This document shows positions 34,711 to 43,420 of a stretch of DNA of 64,000 bases, piece by piece. Source of the DNA: Enterocloster bolteae. Its GTDB lineage: Bacteria; Bacillota; Clostridia; Lachnospirales; Lachnospiraceae. The stretch is taken from positions 372,001 to 436,000 of the forward strand of contig NZ_CP022464.2 in assembly GCF_002234575.2 (NCBI RefSeq). Direction: 5' to 3'. Position numbers and translations under genes: made by a program. The notes beneath the pieces were generated by a model that was not told the origin of the DNA, did no database searches, and worked only from the letters and a program-made list of their open reading frames with translations. Position 1 is the first letter of the stretch. Each line of letters opens with the position of its first letter.

Positions 34711-34781
34711 TGACAGGCAGAACCCATAGAAGGGCTGCAGCTGAGCTGCGGCAGAGGTCTTGTAAGACCGGAATCATATAT

Positions 34782-34893
34782 GGCATAAATCAGATACGGC
34801 AGAAGCAGAATACAGCAGAAGCAGAACACAACAGAAGCATAATACAGCAGAAGCAGAATACAACAGAAGCAGAATACAACAGAAGTGAGATAC
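34782..34893. repeat. Seven tandem copies of a 16-bp repeat
   Basis: Units of the form (A/G)(A/G)CAGAAGCAGAATAC repeat head to tail: six well-conserved copies at 34798-34893 and a degenerate copy at 34782-34797. A further partial copy may follow. The 16-bp period is not a multiple of three, so this is not a coding repeat, and no spacer separates the units. Confidence 0.85.
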
Positions 34894-34926
34894 GGCATAA
34901 TATAGCACATTAAGTTACCCAATCAG

Positions 34927-34976
34927 AAAAGAGCAGCAGCAGGTTTACAAAGAAACATCCTGAGGCTGCTTTTTTG
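34927..34976 (+). terminator. Terminator before the flagellar operon
   Basis: GAGCAGC near 34931-34937 pairs with GCTGCT (34965-34970), with an inner CAGG/CCTG pair, followed by TTTTTT. It ends the cell-wall-binding operon. Confidence 0.75.
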
Positions 34977-35074
34977 TCCCCTATCCATTATATGGAAAAA
35001 ATTACCAACATCCGGTTTTTCCTATAAACAGAGTCAAAATGGTTACAAAACAGTTTCTAAAACATTTATTTTTG

Positions 35075-35103
35075 TTGACGGAGTGACTGAATGGGGATAT
35101 ACT
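35075..35103 (+). promoter_or_regulatory. Sigma-A promoter of the fliE operon
   Basis: TTGACG (35075-35080), 17-bp spacer and TATACT (35098-35103), about 50 bp before fliE. This is a near-consensus promoter, so the operon starts at fliE and not at flgB. Confidence 0.8.
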
Positions 35104-35154
35104 TAAAATATTGGATAATTGTGTAAATAACGTGGGTTAAACGGGGGGAAGATT

Positions 35155-35460
35155 ATGTTTATCATACCGGTGATAAGGATGGAGGGGGTAGGAGACTTAA
35201 CTGACTTAAAAAAGGACAGCACAGTTAAGGCGGTTCCGGAGAAACGCTTTGACAGTGTGCTGAAGGAGGCAGTCAGGGAGGCGGACCAGGCCATTAAGGA
35301 TACCCAGATTATGGATATGAAGCTTGCGTCAGGACAGGTAGACAACCTGCATACCGCGCTGATACAGGCGGAAAAGACAGCAGCAGCAGTGGAATTCACT
35401 ACACAGATTACTACAAAGGCAGTGAATGCCTATAATCAGATTATGGGTATGCAGGTCTAA
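35155..35460 (+). CDS. fliE: Flagellar hook-basal body complex protein FliE
   Basis: The 101-residue protein has the FliE core RFDSVLKEAVREAD, followed by DLHTA-like DNLHTALIQAEKTAAAVEFTTQI and the end KAVNAYNQIMGMQV. FliE joins the MS ring to the rod. GGGGGGAAG precedes the ATG. It is normally third after flgB and flgC; here it is first behind its own promoter. Confidence 0.92.
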   Translation: MFIIPVIRMEGVGDLTDLKKDSTVKAVPEKRFDSVLKEAVREADQAIKDTQIMDMKLASGQVDNLHTALIQAEKTAAAVEFTTQITTKAVNAYNQIMGMQV

Positions 35461-35489
35461 TACTGGATGAAGGATGTTACAATTGAATC

Positions 35490-37097
35490 ATGGGGATAAA
35501 GGATAAGATAAAACCAGGAGCCGGCGGAAACGGCGTCATAGGACGGATCCTGGGAAGCGGCAGAAAGAAAGCCATGGCGGCTGGGGCAGCAGCGGCAGTA
35601 GTAGTAGCCCTGGCAGCCAGCATTATGTTAAACAGAGGAAATGCCGGCAGCTATGTAACATTGTTTCCAGGGATATCCAGGGAAGAGAATAACGAAATTT
35701 TGGCAGTGCTGGGCGGAAGAGGCGTGGCTGCCAAAAGGAATGATGAGGGCGAAGTGACGGTTCCGGAGGATCAGTTGGGCGACATCATGATAGAGATGTC
35801 AGAGCTGGGATATCCGAAAACGGCGCTTCCTTTTGATATTTTCTCGGATAATATGGGTTTTACTACCACAGAGTTTGAGAAACGGCAGTACCTCCTTATG
35901 AATCTTCAGGATCGTCTGGAACGCACTCTGAAGGATATGACAGGCATTAAGAATGCCATTGTCACATTGAATGTGCCGGATGAGAGCGCTTATGTATGGG
36001 AGGACGAGGATTCCGGCAGTACAGGTTCTGTCTCTCTGACTTTAATGCCTTCCTATGATTTGTCGCCGGAGAAGGTATCGGCTATCAAGAATCTGGTAGC
36101 GGACAGCGTACCGCGTCTGGCGCCTGAGCGTGTGACTGTGGTCAACGCGGAGACCATGCAGGAGATGGTATCGGACGACATAGGAAACACGGCTTACGGC
36201 CTGAACCGCCTGGATTTTGAGGCCAAGGTGGAGGAACGCCTGCAGAACAAAATCAAGAATGTGCTGACACTGGCCTACTCTCCGGATAAGATCCGGGTAT
36301 CTGCCACGGTCGTCATAGACTATGACAAGATGATAACCGAGAATCTGGAATATGAACCCCAGGAGAACGGACAGGGCGTGGTGGACCACTACCGGGAAAG
36401 CAGAGGCGTGGCAGGCGGCCAGATTGGGGCAGGCGGTATTGCCGGGGAAGAGAACAACACGGACATACCTGCTTACGGCACTGCCGGAACAGGCGGTACC
36501 GCCCAGGGGACCGGGGATTATTACAGGGATGTGGATTACCTTGTAAGCTACATAAAGAAACAGATTGAAAAGGACAATGTAAAACTTCAGAAGGCAACTG
36601 TGGCCATTACGGTCAACGATGATAACCTGACAGAGTCCAAAAAGCAGCAGTTAATTGACGCGGCGTCCAAGGCAGCCAACATTGCGCCGGAGGACATCGT
36701 GGTATCCAGCTTCCGCGAAGTGCCGAAGGAGACAGCTCCGGCCAAGCCGGCGCTGCCTGTGCAGGCGCCTGTGGACACGGGAATTGATTACCGGACCATA
36801 GCCATTGCGGCCGGAGCCGGAATTCTTCTGTTTCTCCTGATACTGTTCCTGATTTTTGGCCGCAGGCGCAGGAGACAGATGAAGGAGGACCAGGAGCTGT
36901 TTGCTCCCTTTGAGGGAGAGGTGCCGCCGTCTGCGGATATGGAAGAGCGGGCGGAGGAGGCAGCGGTGCAGAATGATTTGGGCCGCATGCAGGTGAATCC
37001 GGAGGACCCGGTGGAGCAGGTACGTTCCTTTGCACAGATGAATCCGGAAATCATTGCATCCATGATAAGTTCATGGCTGAAGGAGGATAAAAAATAA
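35490..37097 (+). CDS. fliF: Flagellar MS-ring protein FliF
   Basis: The 535-residue protein has two membrane helices (about 31-50 and 435-455) around two YscJ/FliF ring-building domains (GISREENNEILAVLGGRGV early; LTLMPSYDLSPEKVSAIKNLVADSVP in the second). A cytoplasmic tail near 500-535 should bind FliG. It is the base plate of the flagellar motor. A Gly-rich insert near residues 305-340 is low complexity. Confidence 0.96.
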   Translation: MGIKDKIKPGAGGNGVIGRILGSGRKKAMAAGAAAAVVVALAASIMLNRGNAGSYVTLFPGISREENNEILAVLGGRGVAAKRNDEGEVTVPEDQLGDIMIEMSELGYPKTALPFDIFSDNMGFTTTEFEKRQYLLMNLQDRLERTLKDMTGIKNAIVTLNVPDESAYVWEDEDSGSTGSVSLTLMPSYDLSPEKVSAIKNLVADSVPRLAPERVTVVNAETMQEMVSDDIGNTAYGLNRLDFEAKVEERLQNKIKNVLTLAYSPDKIRVSATVVIDYDKMITENLEYEPQENGQGVVDHYRESRGVAGGQIGAGGIAGEENNTDIPAYGTAGTGGTAQGTGDYYRDVDYLVSYIKKQIEKDNVKLQKATVAITVNDDNLTESKKQQLIDAASKAANIAPEDIVVSSFREVPKETAPAKPALPVQAPVDTGIDYRTIAIAAGAGILLFLLILFLIFGRRRRRQMKEDQELFAPFEGEVPPSADMEERAEEAAVQNDLGRMQVNPEDPVEQVRSFAQMNPEIIASMISSWLKEDKK

Positions 37098-37098
37098 G

Positions 37099-38106
37099 AT
37101 GCCTGCAGAAGAAAGAAGGCCAGCAGAGAAAGCCGCGGCTGTTATATCCATACTGGGAAGCGAACGGGCATCTGAGGTGTTCCGGTATCTCACTGAAAAT
37201 GAGGTGGAACAGCTGTCCATGGAAATCACCCGTCTTCCCCGTCTGGCTGAAGATGAATTAGAGGATATTGCCAAGGATTTTTATAACTGCTGCGTGACAG
37301 AAAAGGTCATAACCGAGGGCGGACGTGATTACGCCAAGGAGGTCCTGGAAAAGGCGTTTGGGCAGCAGCAGGCCAGAAATCTGATGGACCGGGTCAGCAA
37401 GGCCCTGAAAACCAAGGCATTCAGTTTTATCAGAAAAGTGGACTATAAGACCCTGATGGCAGCCATACAGAATGAGCATCCCCAGACACTGGCGCTCATC
37501 CTGTCCTATGCCACACCGGAACAGGCGTCGAAGATCATTGCAAATCTGTCCCAGGATACCAGGGTGGATGTGGTGGAGCGAATCGCCAACATGGACCGGG
37601 CCCTGCCCATGGCTATCAAGATAGCCGAGGAGGTCCTGGAAAAGAAAATCGGTTCCTCCTCATCCGAGGAAACCATGGAGGTGGGCGGTCTCAATTACAT
37701 AGCGGACGTGATGAACCATGTGGACCGCAGCACGGAGCGGGACATATTCGACGAGCTGAATATGAAAAATCCGCAGCTGGCCGAGGACGTGCGCAAGCTC
37801 ATGTTTGTATTCGAGGACATCGCCTATCTGGACCCTCTGTCCGTACAGCGGTTCCTGCGTGAGATTGATTCCAAGGATTTGTCTGTGGCCCTTAAGGTTG
37901 CCAACAGGGATGTGACGGCAACCATATTCTCCAATATGTCCAACCGTATGCGCGAATCCATACAGAGCGATATGGAATACCTTCATAATATACGTATGAG
38001 CGATGTGGAGGAAGCCCAGCAGAGGATTGTGGCTGTTATCAGGCGGCTGGAGGAGGAAGGCGAGATTGTGATTTCCAAGGATGGAAAGGATGAGATAATT
38101 GTCTAA
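37099..38106 (+). CDS. fliG: Flagellar motor switch protein FliG
   Basis: The 335-residue protein is full-length FliG, with an N-terminal FliF-binding domain, a middle EHPQ motif (NEHPQTLALILSY, near 125) and a C-terminal torque domain with the charged stretch LREIDSKDLSVALK. It forms the C-ring face that meets MotA. It lies 1 bp after fliF. Confidence 0.97.
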   Translation: MPAEERRPAEKAAAVISILGSERASEVFRYLTENEVEQLSMEITRLPRLAEDELEDIAKDFYNCCVTEKVITEGGRDYAKEVLEKAFGQQQARNLMDRVSKALKTKAFSFIRKVDYKTLMAAIQNEHPQTLALILSYATPEQASKIIANLSQDTRVDVVERIANMDRALPMAIKIAEEVLEKKIGSSSSEETMEVGGLNYIADVMNHVDRSTERDIFDELNMKNPQLAEDVRKLMFVFEDIAYLDPLSVQRFLREIDSKDLSVALKVANRDVTATIFSNMSNRMRESIQSDMEYLHNIRMSDVEEAQQRIVAVIRRLEEEGEIVISKDGKDEIIV

Positions 38107-38905
38107 GGTATTGAAGCAGGGACAGACCTTTACCGGAAGCGCCAGGGTCAGGGTGTACCAGCCTGAGCCGGGAATGCCGGGACAGGCTGGTACCGGGGAA
38201 AGCACAGACGGGACAGAGAATCAGGAAGCGGACAGCGCCGGGGCCGGCGGACAGGACACAGCCGGAAAACGGTATGCCCTCATATCAGAAGAAAAGCGTA
38301 AAATTCTGGAACACGCCAGGAAACAGGCAGAACAGTCGGCTGCCAGGATATTGGAGGAGGCATATGCCCAGAGGGATAACATAGTGAACACGGCCCGGGG
38401 CGAAGCCGGAAGGATACATGACCAGGCGAAAACGGAGGGCTATAACCAGGGACTAAACCAGGCCCTGGAGGACATTTCACAGGATATGGCCGGCATACAG
38501 GCGGCAGTTGACAGGCTGGGGCAGGGACTGGAAGAATTCAAGCGCCAGATGAATGAAAGAGTGGCGGGACTGGCCTTTATGATGGCAGAAAAAATACTCA
38601 GGAAAAAAGTGGAGTATGACGAGGCCGAGCTGGCCGACATGGTGGCGGGCGCCGTGCTCTCGGAGCGTGATAAGGAGAATATAACGGTCCACATTCCGGA
38701 GGACGCTGTGGGGCTGGTGGAGGCCCTTGAAAAGCGCCTGGAACCCTTAAGGGATAAAATGGGCGGCGTGCTGCGCATTAAGACAGAAAGCAGGCCACCG
38801 GGATTTGTCCAGGTAGAGACAGAAGAAGGCATTGTGGACGCATCGCTGGATGTACAGCTGGATAACCTGAAAAAACAGCTGATGGCTTTAAACAGCCGGG
38901 AGTAA
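38099..38905 (+). CDS. fliH: Flagellar export ATPase regulator FliH
   Basis: The start is TTG at 38099, overlapping the fliG end by 8 bp, with AAGGA upstream; 268 residues. It has a Gly-rich N-terminus (about 20-55), a long Ala/Glu/Gln-rich helix (ARKQAEQSAARILEEA) and a C-terminal FliH/HrpE domain (RPPGFVQVETEEGIVDASLDVQLD). FliH holds the FliI ATPase and docks it at the export gate and C-ring. Confidence 0.9.
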   Translation: MSKVLKQGQTFTGSARVRVYQPEPGMPGQAGTGESTDGTENQEADSAGAGGQDTAGKRYALISEEKRKILEHARKQAEQSAARILEEAYAQRDNIVNTARGEAGRIHDQAKTEGYNQGLNQALEDISQDMAGIQAAVDRLGQGLEEFKRQMNERVAGLAFMMAEKILRKKVEYDEAELADMVAGAVLSERDKENITVHIPEDAVGLVEALEKRLEPLRDKMGGVLRIKTESRPPGFVQVETEEGIVDASLDVQLDNLKKQLMALNSRE

Positions 38906-38917
38906 GGCGGTAAATAT

Positions 38918-40222
38918 ATGGAACTGGATCAGATAGAACGGGTAATAGAGAACGCGGGTCTGTATACATACCTTGGCAAGATAGACAAAATTGTGGGAAC
39001 CACAGTGGAATCCACGGGGCCTGCCTGCAGGCTGGGTGACGTATGCACCATTGATGTGGTGGAGGGCGGTTCTCCTGTCATGGCCGAGGTGGTGGGATTC
39101 CGGGAAAATAAGGTGCTGCTGATGCCCTATGGGGAGACAGAGGGAATCGGTTACGGCAGCGCGGTCCGCAATACAGGGGAACGCCTGCACATAGCGGTGT
39201 CCAACCATCTCATCGGCAGGACCGTGGACGCCATGGGTAATCCCATAGATGATTTGGGACCTGTGGAGGATGTGTCATACTATTCCATTACAGGCAGACC
39301 TTCCAACCCCATGACCCGTCCCAGAATCGACACAATCATACAGATGGGGGTAAAGGCCATAGACGGCCTTATGACGGTTGGCAAAGGCCAGAGAATGGGA
39401 ATCTTCGCAGGAAGCGGCGTTGGAAAAAGTACGCTGATGGGCATGATTGCCAAGAACGTAAAGGCAGACGTCAACGTCATTGCCCTGGTTGGGGAGAGAA
39501 GCAGGGAGGTTGTGGAGTTCATTCACAGGGATTTGGGGGAGGAAGGGCTCAGACGCTCGGTCCTGGTGGTGGCCACCTCCAACCAGTCCGCCATGATGCG
39601 TTCCAAGTGTACCATGACAGCTACCACCATCGCAGAGTATTTCAAGGACCAGGGCATGGATGTGCTTCTTATGATGGACTCCCTTACCAGGTTTGCCATG
39701 GCCCAGAGGGAGGTGGGGCTGAGTATCGGAGAGCCGCCGGTGGCCAGAGGGTATACCCCATCCATTTATTCAGAGCTTCCTAAACTGCTGGAGCGTTCCG
39801 GCAATTTTGAGGAAGGATCCATTACCGGTATCTATACGGTGCTGGTAGAAGGAGATGATGCCAATGAGCCCATATCAGATACGGTGCGCGGAATCATAGA
39901 CGGGCACATCATGCTGTCACGGAAGGTGGCAGCCAGGAACCATTATCCGGCTATTGACATATTATCCAGTGTCAGCCGTCTTATGAATGATATTGTGACG
40001 CCGGAGCATAAAGCGGCTGCCGGAAAGCTCCGAAGGCTTTTATCCGTATATGAGAGCAACCGTGATTTGGTCTCCATCGGAGCTTATAAGAAGGGAACAA
40101 ATCCGGAACTGGACGATGCATTGGAACGAATCGACCGTATTTATGGGTTTCTTCAGCAGAAGACAGATGAGAGTTTTTCACTGGACGAGTCAGTGATTCA
40201 GATGATTCAGGCAACAGATTAA
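38918..40222 (+). CDS. fliI: Flagellum-specific export ATPase FliI
   Basis: The 434-residue F1-beta-like ATPase has Walker A GSGVGKST (about 165-172), GERSREVVEF, Walker B VLLMMDSLTRFAMAQREVG and the type III ATPase block PPVARGYTPSIYSELPKLLERSG. It supplies unfolding and energy for export of flagellar proteins. The order fliH-fliI-fliJ is conserved. Confidence 0.97.
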   Translation: MELDQIERVIENAGLYTYLGKIDKIVGTTVESTGPACRLGDVCTIDVVEGGSPVMAEVVGFRENKVLLMPYGETEGIGYGSAVRNTGERLHIAVSNHLIGRTVDAMGNPIDDLGPVEDVSYYSITGRPSNPMTRPRIDTIIQMGVKAIDGLMTVGKGQRMGIFAGSGVGKSTLMGMIAKNVKADVNVIALVGERSREVVEFIHRDLGEEGLRRSVLVVATSNQSAMMRSKCTMTATTIAEYFKDQGMDVLLMMDSLTRFAMAQREVGLSIGEPPVARGYTPSIYSELPKLLERSGNFEEGSITGIYTVLVEGDDANEPISDTVRGIIDGHIMLSRKVAARNHYPAIDILSSVSRLMNDIVTPEHKAAAGKLRRLLSVYESNRDLVSIGAYKKGTNPELDDALERIDRIYGFLQQKTDESFSLDESVIQMIQATD

Positions 40223-40232
40223 GGGGCGGGTC

Positions 40233-40682
40233 ATGAAAAAGTTTGTATTTACGCTGGAGCGCATGCTGGCATACCAGGAACAGAACCTGGAAAAGGAAAA
40301 GGGCATTCTTGCAAGGATTATGGCTGAGCGGGATAAGCTGGAGGAGGACAGACGTGATAAGGAGTTAAGAATCCGTCATATCCAGGAGGATATCGGACAG
40401 CGCCAGATTCAGGGGACAACTGTTTTTATCCTGAAAGGCTGTTACTCTGTGCTGGAGGGAGTCAGAATCCGGCTGGAAGAGATCGAGACAGAGCTGACCC
40501 GGACACAGGCCAGGGCGGAGAAGCAGAGGCGTGTTGTGACGGAGGCTTCCCAGGAAGTAAAGAAGCTGGAGAAGCTGAAGGAAAAACAGATGGAGGAATA
40601 CCGCCATGAGGAGGCAAAGGAGCAGCAGGATCTTATTATCGAGCATGTTGCAGGAACATTTGTCAGGAATGGCGTTTCCTAA
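40233..40682 (+). CDS. fliJ: Flagellar export chaperone FliJ
   Basis: The 149-residue, almost wholly alpha-helical, highly charged coiled-coil protein begins MKKFVFTLERMLAYQEQNLEKEK, the FliJ N-terminal pattern. FliJ is the central stalk of the export ATPase. It is assigned from size, helical character and its place directly after fliI. Confidence 0.85.
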   Translation: MKKFVFTLERMLAYQEQNLEKEKGILARIMAERDKLEEDRRDKELRIRHIQEDIGQRQIQGTTVFILKGCYSVLEGVRIRLEEIETELTRTQARAEKQRRVVTEASQEVKKLEKLKEKQMEEYRHEEAKEQQDLIIEHVAGTFVRNGVS

Positions 40683-40714
40683 ATAGATATTATCTGCGAA
40701 AGGAGGTGAAAAAG

Positions 40715-42139
40715 ATGAATGCAGGAACATTAACACAGGCCCTGACAGCCAGCCGTTATAAGGCAAATCCAACGGCCGGATCCAGGGAAAAGCAGGATGA
40801 TACCGTCAGCTTTATGGACATGTTTGCGCAGAATTTAAAGGATGCCCGCAAGACCGGGACCAAAGCAGCAGACAAGAAAAGGGACGGGGCGGCTGATTCA
40901 AAGGCGCAGGAAATGGGAGATACAGGCAGAAACCAGGCGTCTGTTGACCAGGGAAAAAAATCCGAATCCTCTGAACCCATTGAAGACGGAACATGCCGGG
41001 ATGACAGTAAAAAGGCAGAGTCAGGAGTGGAGAATACGGATAAGGACAGCGATTCCGGAAAGCGCCATAATGAGGGCGCGGCGGAGGAGGCCATAAACCT
41101 CCAGGCTATGTCGCTTCTGATGCAGGAGGTGCCGGTTCCCGCGCAGGCAGGGGAAGCGCAGGACAAACAGGCCGCACAGGACGCTGCCATGCTGACGGAA
41201 TATGTTCCGGAACCAGGAAAGACGGAACAGACCCTTTTATCCAACACAGCTTTAGCGGGTTATGAGCAGACGGCAGCCCTTCAGACTCAGGAGCTGGTTC
41301 AGCCGCCATACGCAGAAGCAGTCCGGGAGCAGATGGCTCAGGAAACAGCTGCCAGATCTGCGGCTGGACAGGAACCATCAGGAAAGACTTCAGATACGGT
41401 CCGACCGGTACAATCAGATACCATGGAAGCAGATATGACGGCCGTGGTTCAGGGACACAAGGAAACCCGGCAGTCCGGTGAGGATATGTTTTTCAGTGCG
41501 GACAGCAGGCAGAACAAGACTCTGAATCAGCTGCGGGAACAGACCGGGACAGCGGATGAGGAACCAAAGGATGCCAACCAGGTGCTGGAGGAACTGAAAC
41601 GGAACGCAGATGCCAGGGGGATTGACCTGACCGGCAAGGCAGTACAGAACAGAATGAATTACGGCTTAAGGCCGGTGTCTGACGCCAGGGAACAGCAGAT
41701 AGATACTCCGGTGCTGGAACAGCTTAAGACAGGAGTGGAACGGGCCGCCCAGACAGGAAACAGGGAGCTGACCATCCACTTAAAACCCGAAGGTCTGGGA
41801 GATATTGTGGTCCACCTGACAAGCTCCGGGGACAAGACGACGGTGCGAATCGGAGTGACCAATCCTGAGACTGAGAAGCTGGTCACCAGCCAGATGGAGA
41901 GTCTTAAGGATATGCTGAGGCCTTTGAATACAGAAGTCCAGGAGGTTTACCACAGCAGCCAGAATGCCATGGATTTTTCAGGATTCAGCCAACATATGCA
42001 GGAGCGCCGGGGACAGCAGTCCCATACCGGATACAGTTTCCATGCAGCAGAGGACAGCGGGTCAGAGGAGGAACTTCTGATGGAAGCAAAACGGATGATG
42101 GCAGAGAGCCGCATGAGCAGGCTTTACGCCTACATTTAG
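40715..42139 (+). CDS. fliK: Flagellar hook-length control protein FliK
   Basis: The ATG at 40715 is 8 nt after AAAGGAGG and gives 474 residues. The first 330 residues are Glu/Gln/Ala/Lys-rich and low complexity, as expected for the FliK ruler. The C-terminal Flg_hook domain is clear at about 345-425 (ELTIHLKPEGLGDIVVHLTSSG, VTNPETEKLVTSQMESLKDML). FliK measures hook length and triggers the export switch. Confidence 0.9.
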   Translation: MNAGTLTQALTASRYKANPTAGSREKQDDTVSFMDMFAQNLKDARKTGTKAADKKRDGAADSKAQEMGDTGRNQASVDQGKKSESSEPIEDGTCRDDSKKAESGVENTDKDSDSGKRHNEGAAEEAINLQAMSLLMQEVPVPAQAGEAQDKQAAQDAAMLTEYVPEPGKTEQTLLSNTALAGYEQTAALQTQELVQPPYAEAVREQMAQETAARSAAGQEPSGKTSDTVRPVQSDTMEADMTAVVQGHKETRQSGEDMFFSADSRQNKTLNQLREQTGTADEEPKDANQVLEELKRNADARGIDLTGKAVQNRMNYGLRPVSDAREQQIDTPVLEQLKTGVERAAQTGNRELTIHLKPEGLGDIVVHLTSSGDKTTVRIGVTNPETEKLVTSQMESLKDMLRPLNTEVQEVYHSSQNAMDFSGFSQHMQERRGQQSHTGYSFHAAEDSGSEEELLMEAKRMMAESRMSRLYAYI

Positions 42140-42170
42140 CTGTATTCAAAAGAAAGAATAGGAGAGAACA

Positions 42171-42872
42171 ATGCCCATACAGTCAAATTACAGCTCGCCG
42201 TACACAACGGGCGCAGGCACTGCATCCGGGCCGGGAGCCGGTTCCAGATCCGCACTTTCGGGAACCGCTTCGTCAAAAGCCAGGGCGCTTTCCGATGACA
42301 ATGGCGGAGATACAGAGAAGTCAAACAGCTCAGATAAGACAAACGGTTCAGAAAAAACAAACAGCAAAGAGGGAACAAACAGTACGGACAGTACAGGCAG
42401 CTCCGGTAATGTGATTGACGCTGTCTTTGGAGACGGGGATGACAAGAAAGTCAGCATGGATGATTTTCTTACCCTGATGGTGGCGCAGCTGAAAAACCAG
42501 GATTTCATGAATCCGGTGGATGACACCCAGTATGTGACCCAGCTTGCCCAGATATCCACCATGCAGCAGATGGAGGAAATGGCCTACAATGCCAAGAGCT
42601 CCTATGTGGCTTCCCTGGTAGGAAAGAATGTGTCCGCTGCTAAGTTTACGGTATCGGGAGAACTGAAAAAGGCAGACGGAGTGGTGGAAAAAATATCCCT
42701 GCTGGACGGAAAATTCGTAATTTACGTGGACGGCGAAGCCTTTTCCATGGATGAAATCATGGAGATCAAGGACAAACCGGCAGCAGAAGGTTCCGGCGAA
42801 AACAATGAAACCCCGCCCGATGAAACCCCGCCTGATGGAACCCCGCCCGATAAGACTCCTCCGGATAAGTAA
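42171..42872 (+). CDS. flgD: Flagellar hook capping protein FlgD
   Basis: The 233-residue protein has a disordered Ser/Thr-rich N-terminus (about 1-80), then the FlgD core MDDFLTLMVAQLKNQDFMNPVDD and a compact C-terminal beta segment. It caps the growing hook. The last 21 residues are four tandem TPPD-type units encoded by about 15-bp DNA repeats, an unusual proline-rich tail. Confidence 0.88.
   Translation: MPIQSNYSSPYTTGAGTASGPGAGSRSALSGTASSKARALSDDNGGDTEKSNSSDKTNGSEKTNSKEGTNSTDSTGSSGNVIDAVFGDGDDKKVSMDDFLTLMVAQLKNQDFMNPVDDTQYVTQLAQISTMQQMEEMAYNAKSSYVASLVGKNVSAAKFTVSGELKKADGVVEKISLLDGKFVIYVDGEAFSMDEIMEIKDKPAAEGSGENNETPPDETPPDGTPPDKTPPDK
42808..42870 (+). repeat. 15-bp coding repeat at the 3' end of flgD
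   Basis: Four imperfect copies of a unit encoding (E/G/K)TPPD. The length is a multiple of three, so copy-number change would keep the frame. Confidence 0.7.
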
Positions 42873-42954
42873 AACCCGTCCGGCGGTAACGTGTGATGGC
42901 TGTTTTTATGAGCAGCCGGTTAATGAACCAGAATAAGGGACTGGAGGATGAACA

Positions 42955-43350
42955 ATGGATTCAATGATTTATAATAAAATGCTTCATACCCCCATCTATA
43001 CGGGGACTCCGGGTGAGCCGCCCAAGAGCAGGCCCCGGGAAAAAACAAACGACAATGCATTTAAGGAACTGCTGGAGCAGAGACTGAAGGAAGAAAGCCA
43101 GGTATCTTTTTCCAAACATGCCATGGAGCGTGTGGTGGAACGGGGCGTGGATGTTTCCTCTGAAAAGCTGGACCGTCTGAACGAGGGCGTCCGCATGGCG
43201 GAGGAAAAGGGACTGAGGGAGCCGCTGATTCTGTTGGGGACCACTGCCTTTGTCGTAAATGTAAAAAATAATAAAGTTGTAACTGTCGTGAATGAAGACA
43301 GCCTAAAAGGCACTGTTTTCACGAATATTGACGGAACCGTAATGATATAG
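42955..43350 (+). CDS. Flagellar operon protein of the TIGR02530 family
   Basis: The 131-residue protein contains FSKHAMERVVERGVDVSSEKLDRL and a C-terminal VNEDSLKGTVFTNIDGTVMI, the pattern of the small conserved protein found between flgD and flgE in many Firmicutes. Its exact function is not established. It ends 70 bp before flgE. Confidence 0.82.
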   Translation: MDSMIYNKMLHTPIYTGTPGEPPKSRPREKTNDNAFKELLEQRLKEESQVSFSKHAMERVVERGVDVSSEKLDRLNEGVRMAEEKGLREPLILLGTTAFVVNVKNNKVVTVVNEDSLKGTVFTNIDGTVMI

Positions 43351-43420
43351 CCGGTCCTTTTGGAGGCTATCCTTACCCCGAATGACGGACGGGTAAGCGG
43401 TTAGAAAAGGAGAATTTAAT

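Noticed and set aside
34782..34893. CRISPR array
   Set aside because: Units are 16 bp and contiguous with no spacers, and no cas genes are nearby.
34710..34913. Small open frame across the 16-bp tandem repeat
   Set aside because: The repeat period is not a multiple of three, the peptide has no conserved pattern, and a minus-strand frame is equally open.
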